Shown: positions 1 to 5,966, counted from the first letter of the stretch. The stretch is 6,406 nt of DNA from Microbacteriaceae bacterium (GCA_026785785.1 JAJAZI010000381.1:1-6406), one strand, 5' to 3'. Notes: generated by a model from the letters alone, not told the origin. Made by a program: numbers and translations.

Positions 1-107
1 ACGCGCAGTTCGAGGCCCTCGAGGCATCCGACGAGCAGATCGAACTCGACGCTCGACTCGCGGCCCTGAAGGCGGGCAGCCCGGCGCCGCGCTCGATCGC
101 GGAGTAG
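1..107 (+). CDS. C-terminal end of an upstream gene, possibly PspA/IM30-like (partial)
   Basis: The frame whose codons begin at position 3 runs open from the window edge to a TAG at 105-107, giving the last 34 residues of a protein. The tail is acidic and looks helical: it reads AQFEALEASDEQIELDARLA, continues ALKAG, and ends in a short proline/serine stretch. A helical 'D-A-R-L-A-A-L-K-A' ending is what I associate with actinobacterial PspA/IM30 (phage-shock, membrane-stress) proteins, which are long coiled coils. That assignment is an inference from a short tail, and another coiled-coil protein is possible. The stop codon lies 6 nt before the GTG of the next gene, and the GGAG that probably serves as the next gene's ribosome binding site sits in this gene's final codons (101-104). 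The two genes are therefore probably co-transcribed. Confidence 0.45.
   Translation, partial: AQFEALEASDEQIELDARLAALKAGSPAPRSIAE
101..104 (+). promoter_or_regulatory. Shine-Dalgarno site for the membrane acyltransferase gene
   Basis: GGAG lies 9 nt before the GTG start at 114, inside the last codons of the upstream gene. It supports this start and suggests translation from a shared transcript. Confidence 0.55.
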
Positions 108-113
108 CACGTC

Positions 114-1127
114 GTGACCGCCGCTCCGCGCATCGTCGGCCTCGACGTTGCGCGGGGCCTCGCGATTCTCGGAATGTTCGTCGCTCACGCGGTCCCCCGC
201 GACGGCGGGACGGAGTTGCTCGTCGACGGGCGCTCCTCGGTGCTCTTCGCGACCGTCGCGGGGGCCTCCCTCGGCATCATGACGGGGGCGGAGCGGCCGA
301 TCCCCGGGAACCGGCGACTCGACCGCTCGCTCAGCATCGTGCTGAGGGCGATCATCCTGTTCCTGCTCGGACTCGTGCTGGTCAGCCTCGACAGCGGCGT
401 CGCGATCATCCTGGACTACTACGGGATCATGTTCCTGCTGCTGGTGCCTCTGCTGTTCCTGCCCCGGTGGGCGCTCGCCGGGCTGGCACTCGTGTTCGCC
501 TTCGTCGCCCCCCTGCTCGCGATCGCGGCGGAGGAGGCGGACGCCGGGGCGGTCGCGGCCGTGTTTGCCGACTACCTGCTCCCGGGCTCCTACCCCGCGC
601 TGGTCTGGCTGCCGTACCTGATCGCCGGGCTCATCGCCGCCCGGTCGGACCTGCGCAACCCGGCAACGCAGGGGGCAATGGTCGCCGCCGGGACTGTTCT
701 CGCAGTGCTCGGCTACGGAGCGGCCCTGGTGCTGCCCGGCGCAACCGCCGAGGCCCACTCGGACTCCACCGCGGAGGTGTTCGGGTCGGGCGGCGTCGCG
801 ATCGCGGTGATCGGGGTGCTGCTCTGGCTGACCGCCGGCGAGAACGTGCTCGGCCGGTCGGCGCGCACGGTGCTCTGGCCGATCGCGGCAGCCGGGTCGA
901 TGGCACTCACCCTGTACACGATGCAGATCGTCACCCTCGCGGTGTTCACCGTGCTGCGCGAGGACAGCGGCGGTGCGATCGCCTACCCGGGCTGGCCGCT
1001 GCTGATCGGCTTGATCGTCGGCTCGCTGTTCTTCGCGAGCGCCTGGCGTTCAATGTTCGGGGCCGGCCCCCTGGAGCGGCTCGTGACCCGGCTCTCGCAG
1101 CCACGCCGGTCTCGCGTGTCCGCCTGA
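114..1127 (+). CDS. Polytopic membrane protein, DUF1624 (heparan-alpha-glucosaminide N-acetyltransferase-like)/DUF418 family
   Basis: This 337-residue protein is very hydrophobic, with roughly ten predicted membrane segments (about residues 8-26, 40-57, 75-93, 95-114, 118-138, 160-177, 187-208, 226-241, 253-280 and 290-311). The N-terminus has the family hallmark R-x-x-GLDVARGLAILGMFVAH (residues 6-25), in which the conserved Asp11, Arg14 and His25 lie at or near the first membrane helix. The C-terminus has two DUF418-like signatures: GSMALTLYTMQ (261-271) and GPLERLVTRL (318-327). Related proteins are thought to transfer acyl groups across the membrane to extracytoplasmic sugars or wall polymers. 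Neither substrate nor activity can be read here. I chose the GTG at 114 because GGAG at 101-104 is well placed and the conserved arginine motif begins almost at once. The basic tail (R-R-S-R) after the last helix is probably cytoplasmic. Confidence 0.8.
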   Translation: MTAAPRIVGLDVARGLAILGMFVAHAVPRDGGTELLVDGRSSVLFATVAGASLGIMTGAERPIPGNRRLDRSLSIVLRAIILFLLGLVLVSLDSGVAIILDYYGIMFLLLVPLLFLPRWALAGLALVFAFVAPLLAIAAEEADAGAVAAVFADYLLPGSYPALVWLPYLIAGLIAARSDLRNPATQGAMVAAGTVLAVLGYGAALVLPGATAEAHSDSTAEVFGSGGVAIAVIGVLLWLTAGENVLGRSARTVLWPIAAAGSMALTLYTMQIVTLAVFTVLREDSGGAIAYPGWPLLIGLIVGSLFFASAWRSMFGAGPLERLVTRLSQPRRSRVSA

Positions 1128-1140
1128 TCAGCATCGGGTC

Positions 1141-1168
1141 AGGGCGCGGCGGGAAGAAACCGCGCCCT
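1141..1168 (+). terminator. GC-rich hairpin, possible terminator after the membrane protein gene
   Basis: AGGGCGCGG (1141-1149) and CCGCGCCCT (1160-1168) form a perfect 9-bp stem around a 10-nt purine-rich loop. It starts 13 nt after the stop codon at 1127 and ends 17 nt before the next ATG. No T-run follows, so it is not a classical intrinsic terminator, but many actinobacterial terminators lack one. It could instead protect mRNA ends or act on the 5' end of the following transcript. Confidence 0.5.
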
Positions 1169-1185
1169 CCGACGTTGCACTCCAC

Positions 1186-1836
1186 ATGACTACTCTCGGC
1201 ATCATCGGTGCAGGCAACATTGGCAGCCAACTCGCCCGGAAGGCGGTACAGAACGGCTTCGACGTCGTGATCAGCAACTCCCGCGGCCCGCAGACGCTCG
1301 CGGACCTGATCGCGGAGCTCGGCCCGCAGGCTACGGCCGGCACGACTTTCGAGACAGCCGAGGCCGGCGATGTCGTCGTCGTCACGATCCCGCTGCGCAA
1401 CATCGGCCAGGTTCCCGCAGCTCCGCTCGTGGGCAAGGTCGTGATCGACACCAACAACTACTACCCCGAACGCGACGGCAACATTGAACTTCTCGACACG
1501 GAATCGGCGACCGTCTCCGGGCTGCTGCAGGGCCACCTTCCCGACAGCCGCGTCGTGAAGGGCTTCAACCACATCCCGGCGCCGGAGATCACGACCGATG
1601 GAACTGCGCCCGGCACGCCCGGACGGCGCGCCCTCGCGATCGCGGGCGACGACGACACGGCGAAGTCGGTTCTGACCGACCTGTACGACCGCTTCGGCTT
1701 CGACGCCGTCGACGTCGGCACGCTCGACGACAGCTGGCGCATCGAGCGGGACCAGCCGGGATACGGCCTGCGGCAGAACGCCGACCAACTCCGTGCGGCG
1801 ATCGCCAGCGCCGTTCGCGACAAGAACAGCCGCTAA
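1186..1836 (+). CDS. NADP-binding oxidoreductase, F420:NADP reductase superfamily
   Basis: This 216-residue protein is close to the usual length of the small Fno-like reductases (COG2085), which pass hydride between NADP(H) and a deazaflavin such as F420. The N-terminal Rossmann fold has GIIGAGNIG with GxGxxG at residues 8-13. The second strand ends in SNSRGP (30-35), where Ser and Arg are placed to bind the 2'-phosphate of NADP, so NADP(H) preference is likely. Further family motifs are VVIDTNNYYPERDG (85-98), VVKGFNH (123-129) and the C-terminal W-R-I-E-R-D-Q-P-G-Y segment (174-183). Whether the partner is F420 cannot be decided here; no F420 biosynthesis gene is in the window. The start is the only sensible one because GxGxxG follows at once. 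I see no clear Shine-Dalgarno site. It follows a hairpin and probably has its own transcript. Confidence 0.8.
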   Translation: MTTLGIIGAGNIGSQLARKAVQNGFDVVISNSRGPQTLADLIAELGPQATAGTTFETAEAGDVVVVTIPLRNIGQVPAAPLVGKVVIDTNNYYPERDGNIELLDTESATVSGLLQGHLPDSRVVKGFNHIPAPEITTDGTAPGTPGRRALAIAGDDDTAKSVLTDLYDRFGFDAVDVGTLDDSWRIERDQPGYGLRQNADQLRAAIASAVRDKNSR

Positions 1837-1852
1837 CGAACAACGGGGGGCG

Positions 1853-1873
1853 GCCACGGGCCCGGGGCGTGGC
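1853..1873 (+). terminator. Short inverted repeat between the reductase and arginase-like genes
   Basis: GCCACG (1853-1858) pairs with CGTGGC (1868-1873) around a 9-nt G/C loop, 16 nt after the reductase stop codon. It may be a weak terminator. Its right arm overlaps the proposed -10 element of the next gene, so an operator-like role is equally possible. Confidence 0.3.
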
Positions 1874-1885
1874 AGACTTGCGCTG
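1873..1885 (+). promoter_or_regulatory. Candidate -10 element and leaderless start of the arginase-family gene
   Basis: The hexamer CAGACT (1873-1878) matches the TAnnnT pattern except for its first base. It is followed by exactly 6 nt and then the GTG at 1885. No Shine-Dalgarno sequence is visible before the start. This fits transcription starting at the G of the start codon, which is common in Actinobacteria. No -35 element is recognisable. Confidence 0.4.
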
Positions 1886-2709
1886 TGACCGCTTCTTTCG
1901 TCGTAGTCCCCCAATGGCAAGGATCGGGTTCGTCGCGCGCCATGCGCCTGATCGACGGTGCGATCGCGATCGGCGGTGACTTGCCCTCGTCGTGGACGAC
2001 GACTGTCGAGGTGCCCCCTGGGGCCGGCTCGAGCCACGACAGTGGGGTCGACCGGCTGAGCTCGATCGAGCGGGTGCGTGACGGGATGCGTGCGGCGCTC
2101 GGCAACTCGAACGGCCCGACAATCACGATCGGCGGGGACTGCGGCGTGGAACTCGCCGCGATTGAGCATGCGAACATCCGAGGGGACGTCGCGGTCGTCT
2201 GGCTCGACGCGCACCCCGACCTCAACACCCCGGCCTCGTCCCCCTCCCGCGCCTTCCACGGCATGGTTCTGCGCACACTGCTCGGCGACGGTCCCGCACA
2301 GCTCGTGCCGGCCTCGCCGCTCCTGGCGTCCCGGGTCGTGCTGGCCGGTACCCGGGCCCTCGACGATTCCGAGAGCGACTTCATCGACGCATCCGGAATC
2401 GACCTGCTCGGCCCGAACGAGAGCACCCCGGAGAACCTTGTCGGTGCGCTCCTCGCCACCGGCGCGGCATCCGTGTACCTGCACATCGACCTCGACGTTC
2501 TCGACCCGTCTGAGTTCACGAGCCTCGGCTACCCGGAACCGTTCGGCCTGAGCCTCGCGCAACTGCTCGACCTCATCGCCGCCGCCCGCCGGGCACTCCC
2601 GCTCGCGGGAGCCGGAATCACCGAATTCGCGCCATCCTCCGCCTCCGCAACGACCGATGAGCTCCCCGTGATCCTGCGGGTCATCGGCGCGCTCACCAAG
2701 AAGCTCTGA
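1885..2709 (+). CDS. Arginase/agmatinase-family (ureohydrolase-fold) protein
   Basis: The 274-residue product has the arginase-fold metal motifs in order: GGDCG (residues 83-87), WLDAHPDLNTP (106-116), FHGM (124-127), HIDLDVLDP (200-208) and ITEFAP (245-250). Asp108, His110, Asp112, Asp202 and Asp204 match five of the six Mn ligands of the family, and Glu247 and His125 match substrate-site residues. The sixth ligand, the His of the usual GGDHS, is Cys86 here. Family members hydrolyse the C-N bond of guanidino compounds (arginine, agmatine, guanidinobutyrate, formiminoglutamate). The substrate here cannot be named, and the Cys could alter metal content. I chose the GTG at 1885 because of the promoter spacing and because the domain begins soon after. 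It is followed by only 19 bp before the crotonase ATG, so the two may also share a transcript. Confidence 0.82.
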   Translation: MTASFVVVPQWQGSGSSRAMRLIDGAIAIGGDLPSSWTTTVEVPPGAGSSHDSGVDRLSSIERVRDGMRAALGNSNGPTITIGGDCGVELAAIEHANIRGDVAVVWLDAHPDLNTPASSPSRAFHGMVLRTLLGDGPAQLVPASPLLASRVVLAGTRALDDSESDFIDASGIDLLGPNESTPENLVGALLATGAASVYLHIDLDVLDPSEFTSLGYPEPFGLSLAQLLDLIAAARRALPLAGAGITEFAPSSASATTDELPVILRVIGALTKKL

Positions 2710-2716
2710 GTCGCCG

Positions 2717-2729
2717 TAGGCTTTGGCCA
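2717..2729 (+). promoter_or_regulatory. Candidate -10 element and leaderless start of the crotonase gene
   Basis: TAGGCT (2717-2722) fits TAnnnT and is followed by exactly 6 nt and the ATG at 2729. This is the same geometry as before the arginase-like gene. No Shine-Dalgarno sequence is present. The arrangement favours ATG 2729 over the in-frame TTG at 2723, and it allows the gene to be expressed separately from the upstream gene. Confidence 0.5.
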
Positions 2730-3526
2730 TGGACTCGTCCACCAACTCCCCCCGCATCACCGTCGAGCGCGACGGTCACGTGCTGCTCATCGGCCTCAAT
2801 CGACCGGAAAAGCGCAACGCCGCCGACTTCCGGATGATCACCGAGCTCGCCACCGCCTACGGCGACCTCGAGCGCGATCCCGAGCTTCGCGCCGGTTTCG
2901 TGTTCGCGCACGGGGAGCATTTCACGGCGGGCCTCGATCTCGCCGACGTCGGCCCGCGCATCGGCCCCGACGGGCTCGACCTGGTGCCGGGCGGCGGCAT
3001 CAACCCCTGGCAGGTCGGCGGCACCCAACTTTCCAAGCCCGTCGTGATGGCGGTACAGGGCACCTGCCTGACCCTCGGCATCGAACTCATCCTCGCCAGC
3101 GACATCACCGTGGCCGCCGATTCGACAACATTCGGCCAGATCGAGGTGTCGCGCGGCATCCTTCCGTTCGGCGGCGCGACGATCCGCCTGCCCCGCGCGG
3201 TCGGCTGGGGCAACGCGATGCGCTGGATCCTCACCGGCGACCAGTTTGATGCCACCGAGGCGCACCGCATGGGCCTCGTGCAGGAAGTGGTGCCGCACGG
3301 CACCCAGTACGAGCGTGGCCTGGAGCTTGCCCGGCGAATCGCCTCGCAGGCGCCGCTCGCGGTGCAGGCGGCGCTCGCCAGCGCCCGGCTCGCGGTGCGT
3401 GACAGCGACGCGGCGGCCGAGGCTGGCCTGCAGCCCGCACTCGTGAAGCTCGCCGCGAGCGAAGACTCGCGCATCGGCATGGAAGCGTTCCTGAGCCGTC
3501 GCCCCGCCGAATTCGTGGGCAGGTAG
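2729..3526 (+). CDS. Crotonase-family enoyl-CoA hydratase/isomerase
   Basis: This 265-residue protein has the normal crotonase length. Visible motifs are LNRPEKRNA (residues 23-31), HGEHFTAGLDL (61-71, the first oxyanion-hole backbone with the AGLDL signature), GTCLTLGIEL (101-110) and FGQIEVSRGILP (125-136), followed by RLPRAVGWGNAM and LTGDQFDATEAHRMGLVQEVVP. Glu109 and Glu129 align with the two catalytic glutamates of classical enoyl-CoA hydratases (Glu144 and Glu164 of the rat enzyme), so water addition to a trans-2-enoyl-CoA is plausible. Oxyanion-hole loops are shared by isomerases, dehalogenases and decarboxylases, so the exact substrate is open. The role is probably in fatty or branched-chain acyl-CoA breakdown. 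Only 4 bp separate its stop from the RraB-like gene, so it probably leads a three-gene unit. An in-frame TTG six bases upstream would add two residues; I prefer ATG 2729. Confidence 0.85.
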   Translation: MDSSTNSPRITVERDGHVLLIGLNRPEKRNAADFRMITELATAYGDLERDPELRAGFVFAHGEHFTAGLDLADVGPRIGPDGLDLVPGGGINPWQVGGTQLSKPVVMAVQGTCLTLGIELILASDITVAADSTTFGQIEVSRGILPFGGATIRLPRAVGWGNAMRWILTGDQFDATEAHRMGLVQEVVPHGTQYERGLELARRIASQAPLAVQAALASARLAVRDSDAAAEAGLQPALVKLAASEDSRIGMEAFLSRRPAEFVGR

Positions 3527-3530
3527 CCCG

Positions 3531-3887
3531 ATGGCACGCGATCTCGAAGCACAGCGCGCAATGAATTCCGAGCAACTCGCCCAGCGCGTCAAGATGGGCG
3601 ACCACCTCGACATCGCCCGGGAGATCGAGCACTTCGCCCTGTTCACCGGGCGCAAGGAAGCGGATGCCGCGCGGGCGCAGCTCGCCGCCGAGGGCTTCGC
3701 GACGAGCGTCAAGCGCCGCGGCTGGTCGAAGTTCGAGCTGCGCGCCACCCAGAGCGCCACGATCGAGGCCCACGAGGTCGACGACATGGTCTGCCGGGTG
3801 TTCAAGATCGTCGAGCGCAACCACGGCAGCTATGACGGATGGGGTGGGTCTCTCGCCTACCCCACGGCCTCGGGAGGGACCTCATGA
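3531..3887 (+). CDS. RraB-type ribonuclease E inhibitor family protein
   Basis: The product is a small protein of 118 residues. The pattern GDHLDIAREIEHFALF (23-38), then an A/E-rich helix followed by GFATSVKRRGWSKFELRAT, and finally the near-C-terminal HGSYDGWGGSL (98-108) matches the RraB fold (regulator of ribonuclease activity B). In this family a conserved YDGWG ends the domain. RraB of Escherichia coli binds RNase E and changes which transcripts it cuts; actinobacterial members are untested as far as I know, so RNase E/G inhibition is inferred from the family. Unlike E. coli RraB it lacks a long acidic tail and ends about ten residues after YDGWG. The start at 3531 sits 4 bp after the crotonase stop. 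Met11 (ATG at 3561) is a possible alternative start and would still leave a whole domain. Its stop overlaps the next gene's ATG. Confidence 0.75.
   Translation: MARDLEAQRAMNSEQLAQRVKMGDHLDIAREIEHFALFTGRKEADAARAQLAAEGFATSVKRRGWSKFELRATQSATIEAHEVDDMVCRVFKIVERNHGSYDGWGGSLAYPTASGGTS
3873..3877 (+). promoter_or_regulatory. Strong Shine-Dalgarno site for the flavoprotein gene
   Basis: GGAGG lies 6 nt before the ATG at 3884, within the end of the RraB-like gene. It decides the start against the in-frame ATG at 3839, which would add a 15-residue extension with no family support. Confidence 0.7.
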
Positions 3888-5308
3888 CCCGCACCAACTG
3901 GGACGTCATCGTCATCGGAGCCGGGGCGGCGGGCGAAAACGCCGCCGACGGGGTCGTTCAGGGCGGGCTCAGCGCCGTGATCGTCGAGAGCGAACTCGTC
4001 GGCGGCGAGTGCTCCTATTGGGCCTGCATGCCCTCGAAGGCCCTCATCCGCAGCGGGCTCGCGCTTCGCGCGGCGAAGAGCGTCGGCGGTGCGCGGGAGG
4101 CCGTCACCGGCGAACTCGATGTGGCCGCCGTGTTTGCCCGCCGTGACAAGTTCACGAGCAACTGGGATGACGCCGGCCAGGTGAGCTGGCTCGAGTCGGC
4201 GGGAATCGACCTGCTCCGGGGTCGCGGCCGCCTCACCGGGGAGAAGTCGGTGCGGGTGACCACTGCCGACGGAAGCCTGCTCGAGATCACCGCGAATCAC
4301 GCGGTCGTCGTCAGCACCGGATCAGCCGCCCTCCTGCCCAACGTGCCCGGCCTCGCCGAGGCCCGGCCGTGGACGAGCCGGGAGGCGACAAGCGCGCCAT
4401 CCGCACCGGATTCGCTCCTGATCATCGGCGGCGGCGTCGTGGGCACCGAGATGGCCACCGCCTACGCGAGTTTCGGCACGAGAGTTACCCTCGTGGCGCG
4501 GAGCGGCCTGCTCGGCGCACTTGAGCCTTTCGCCGGGGAACTCGTCGCCACCGGCCTGGCAGCGCTCGGCGTGACAATTCTCTCGGGGGTGTCCCCCACT
4601 CGGGCGCGTCGCTCCGGCGACGAGGTCGTGGTCGAGCTCGACGACGGCAGCGAGGTCACCGCAAGCGAGCTGCTCGTTGCCACCGGCCGCACGCCTGTGA
4701 CCGGCGACATTGGCCTCGACTCCATCGGCCTCACCCCCGGCGACTGGATCCAGGTCGACGACACCATGCGTGCCCCCGGCTTCGATTGGCTCTACGCCGT
4801 CGGCGATGTCACCCATCGCGCCCTGCTCACCCACCAAGGCAAATATCAGGCCAGGGCCGCCGGCGACGTCATCGCCGCCCGCGCGACCGGCGCCCCGGTG
4901 CACGACGAGGCGTGGGGCGCCCACGTCGCCACGGCGGATCAGGCCGCCGTGCCGCAGGTCACCTTTACCTCGCCAGAGGTCGCCTCGGTCGGGCTCACCG
5001 TCGCGGCCGCGGAGAAAGCCGGCTACAGCATCCGCACGATCGATTACGACCTCGGCTCGGTCGCGGGAGCATCCCTCCTCAGCGACGGCTACGAGGGCCG
5101 CGCCCGCATGGTCGTCGACGAGTCGCGGCGCGTGCTGCTCGGCGTCACATTCGTCGGGCCGGATGTTGCCGAGCTGCTGCACGCCGCCACGATCGCGGTC
5201 GTCGGCGAGGTACCGATCGACCGGCTCTGGCACGCGGTTCCGGCTTACCCGACGATGAGCGAGATCTGGTTGCGGCTGCTCGAGGAATACGGCCGGCCGA
5301 CTGCCTGA
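3884..5308 (+). CDS. NAD(P)/FAD-dependent disulfide oxidoreductase (dihydrolipoamide dehydrogenase/mercuric reductase-like)
   Basis: This 474-residue flavoprotein has the full class I pyridine nucleotide-disulfide layout. An FAD-binding GAGAAG is at 12-17, followed by GGECSYWACMPSK (40-52) with a redox pair Cys43-x4-Cys48. The NAD(P)-binding GGGVVG is at 182-187, the ATG signature at 266-268, and YAVGDV (304-309) provides the second FAD contact. A dimerisation domain follows from about 355. After the second Rossmann strand comes V-A-R-S (204-207) instead of the acidic residue typical of NAD-specific enzymes, so NADPH use is possible. The position of the catalytic His of lipoamide dehydrogenase (HPTxSE) is Tyr455 (AYPTMSE), reminiscent of the Tyr in mercuric reductase, while Glu460 is kept. 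The paired heavy-metal cysteines at the MerA C-terminus are absent. It probably reduces a small disulfide, quinone or other acceptor; the substrate is unknown. Its ATG overlaps the RraB stop by 4 bp, indicating translational coupling. Confidence 0.85.
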   Translation: MTRTNWDVIVIGAGAAGENAADGVVQGGLSAVIVESELVGGECSYWACMPSKALIRSGLALRAAKSVGGAREAVTGELDVAAVFARRDKFTSNWDDAGQVSWLESAGIDLLRGRGRLTGEKSVRVTTADGSLLEITANHAVVVSTGSAALLPNVPGLAEARPWTSREATSAPSAPDSLLIIGGGVVGTEMATAYASFGTRVTLVARSGLLGALEPFAGELVATGLAALGVTILSGVSPTRARRSGDEVVVELDDGSEVTASELLVATGRTPVTGDIGLDSIGLTPGDWIQVDDTMRAPGFDWLYAVGDVTHRALLTHQGKYQARAAGDVIAARATGAPVHDEAWGAHVATADQAAVPQVTFTSPEVASVGLTVAAAEKAGYSIRTIDYDLGSVAGASLLSDGYEGRARMVVDESRRVLLGVTFVGPDVAELLHAATIAVVGEVPIDRLWHAVPAYPTMSEIWLRLLEEYGRPTA

Positions 5309-5367
5309 GGGAGCCGCCCAACCGTCCGGCCTCGACGCGGACCCAGCACGCCGCCAGCGGCTCATCG

Positions 5368-5425
5368 GACCCGCTGGGCTGACCTGCTGGGTTGACCCGC
5401 TGGGCGACCTGCTGGACTGACCCGC
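5368..5425. repeat. 13-bp tandem repeat, about 4.5 copies
   Basis: Units of the form GACCYGCTGGGYT start at 5368, 5381, 5394, 5406 and 5419. The third is 12 bp and the last is incomplete, and copies alternate between GACCC and GACCT. The run begins 60 bp after the flavoprotein stop codon. It is unrelated in sequence to the 254-bp units that follow. Confidence 0.8.
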
Positions 5426-5440
5426 GGCCCCGCGGCCCCG

Positions 5441-5458
5441 GCCACCGGAACGCGCCGA
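5441..5458. repeat. Truncated copy of the long repeat unit
   Basis: GCCACCGGAACGCGCCGA here matches the segment just left of the inverted repeat in the long units (compare 5745-5762, one difference). It is then joined directly to the GCATCG start of unit A. About 204 bp of a full unit is missing between the two parts, with the join near a shared CGAG. It looks like the remnant of another unit shortened by deletion. Confidence 0.6.
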
Positions 5459-5506
5459 GCATCGTTGGGGCAGTGGCGGCCCACGTGCATGCCACCGAAA
5501 CGCGCC

Positions 5507-5562
5507 GAGTACGCAGTAGTGGTCGCTCACCCGGCCCGCGCAACGACCACAACTCCGTACTC
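5507..5562. repeat. 19-bp imperfect inverted repeat (hairpin), unit A
   Basis: The arms are 5507-5525 and 5544-5562, with an 18-nt loop. Seventeen of 19 positions pair: GAGTACG with CGTACTC, and GTGGTCG with CGACCAC, plus an AGT/ACT block between two mismatches. This is long and regular enough to form a stable stem in RNA or a cruciform in DNA, and it resembles REP-type palindromes in size. Confidence 0.8.
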
Positions 5563-5582
5563 GACGACGCTGGCGATGCCAC

Positions 5583-5618
5583 GGAACCCATCGACACCAC
5601 GGAACCCATCGACGCCAG
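5583..5618. repeat. 18-bp tandem repeat, two copies, in unit A
   Basis: GGAACCCATCGACRCCAS occurs at 5583 and 5601. The same 18-mer occurs once in unit B (from 5855) and three times in unit C, so copy number varies between otherwise collinear long units. Confidence 0.85.
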
Positions 5619-5686
5619 GTTTGTGCGCATTCGGGGCGGACGGAGCCGGTCCGCGTCCCGCGCCCGCTACCGCGACCGCGCCGGAA

Positions 5687-5743
5687 TCAGGCGAGGCACG
5701 CGGAGGCGCTGGGCATCGTTGGGGCAGTGGCCGCCCACGTGCA
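5687..5743 (-). pseudogene. Decayed copy of the glycosyltransferase C-terminal tail (A/B junction)
   Basis: On the minus strand this reads CTWAATAPTMPSASACLA and a TGA stop. The true gene end reads YTWAATAAAMLGVYASLG and TGA. Nine of 18 residues match without gaps, the stop is at the same place, and nucleotide similarity continues about 15 bp beyond the stop. It is only a tail fragment, since similarity fades to the right of about 5743, so it is a duplicated 3' end and not a full gene. Confidence 0.65.
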
Positions 5744-5966
5744 TGCCACCGGAATGCGCCGAGTACGCAGTAGTGGTCCCTCACCTGGCCCGCGCAACGA
5801 CCACAACTCTGTACTCGACGACGCTCGCGACGCCGCTGGCGACGGCGACGCCGCGGAACCCATCGACGCGAGATTCGTGCGCATTCGAGGCGGACGAAGC
5901 CGGCCCGCATCCCGCGCCCGCTACCGCGACGGCGCCGGAATCAGGCGAGGCACGCGGAGGCGCTGG
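5713..5966. repeat. 254-bp tandem repeat, unit B
   Basis: This is collinear with unit A along its whole length, with scattered substitutions and no net length change. Where A has two 18-bp repeats, B has only one (from 5855), preceded by a GCGACGGCGACG-type stretch that keeps the length equal. Its inverted repeat is at 5761-5816. Unit C begins 254 bp after B. Confidence 0.92.
5761..5816. repeat. Imperfect inverted repeat (hairpin), unit B
   Basis: The arms are 5761-5779 and 5798-5816, the same architecture as in unit A. A C replaces the G at the loop end of the left arm and a T replaces a C in the right arm, so the perfect part is slightly shorter. The outer GAGTAC/GTACTC and the inner GTGGTC/GACCAC are intact. 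Confidence 0.75.

Larger units (their letters stand above)
5459..5712. repeat. 254-bp tandem repeat, unit A
   Basis: The unit starts at GCATCGTTGGGGCAGTGG. It contains, in order, the CACGTGCATGCCACC segment, an inverted repeat (5507-5562), two 18-bp repeats (5583-5618), a CGGAGCC/GCGTCCCGCGCCCGCTACCG segment, and a right end that resembles the stop-codon region of the downstream glycosyltransferase-like gene. It is followed by unit B at exactly 254 bp. Confidence 0.92.

Noticed and set aside
2723..2728. TTG start for the crotonase gene
   Set aside because: ATG 2729 lies two codons later and has the same -10-to-start spacing as the arginase-family gene.
946..2760. A 604-codon open frame on the minus strand
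   Set aside because: It runs antisense to three well-supported genes, reads as a low-complexity Arg/Gly/Ala/Val mix without domains, and is explained by GC-rich codon bias leaving the opposite frame free of stops.
3839..3883. Upstream ATG start for the flavoprotein (adds 15 residues)
   Set aside because: The FAD-binding motif begins normally from ATG 3884, which has GGAGG 6 nt upstream. The extension has no family support.
3884..5308. Identification as true mercuric reductase (merA)
   Set aside because: Tyr455 resembles MerA, but the C-terminal vicinal cysteines and any N-terminal metal-binding domain are missing, and no mer genes are nearby.
4322..5530. A 402-codon minus-strand open frame antisense to the flavoprotein gene
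   Set aside because: It has no recognisable domain and is a shadow of the flavoprotein gene that extends into the repeats.
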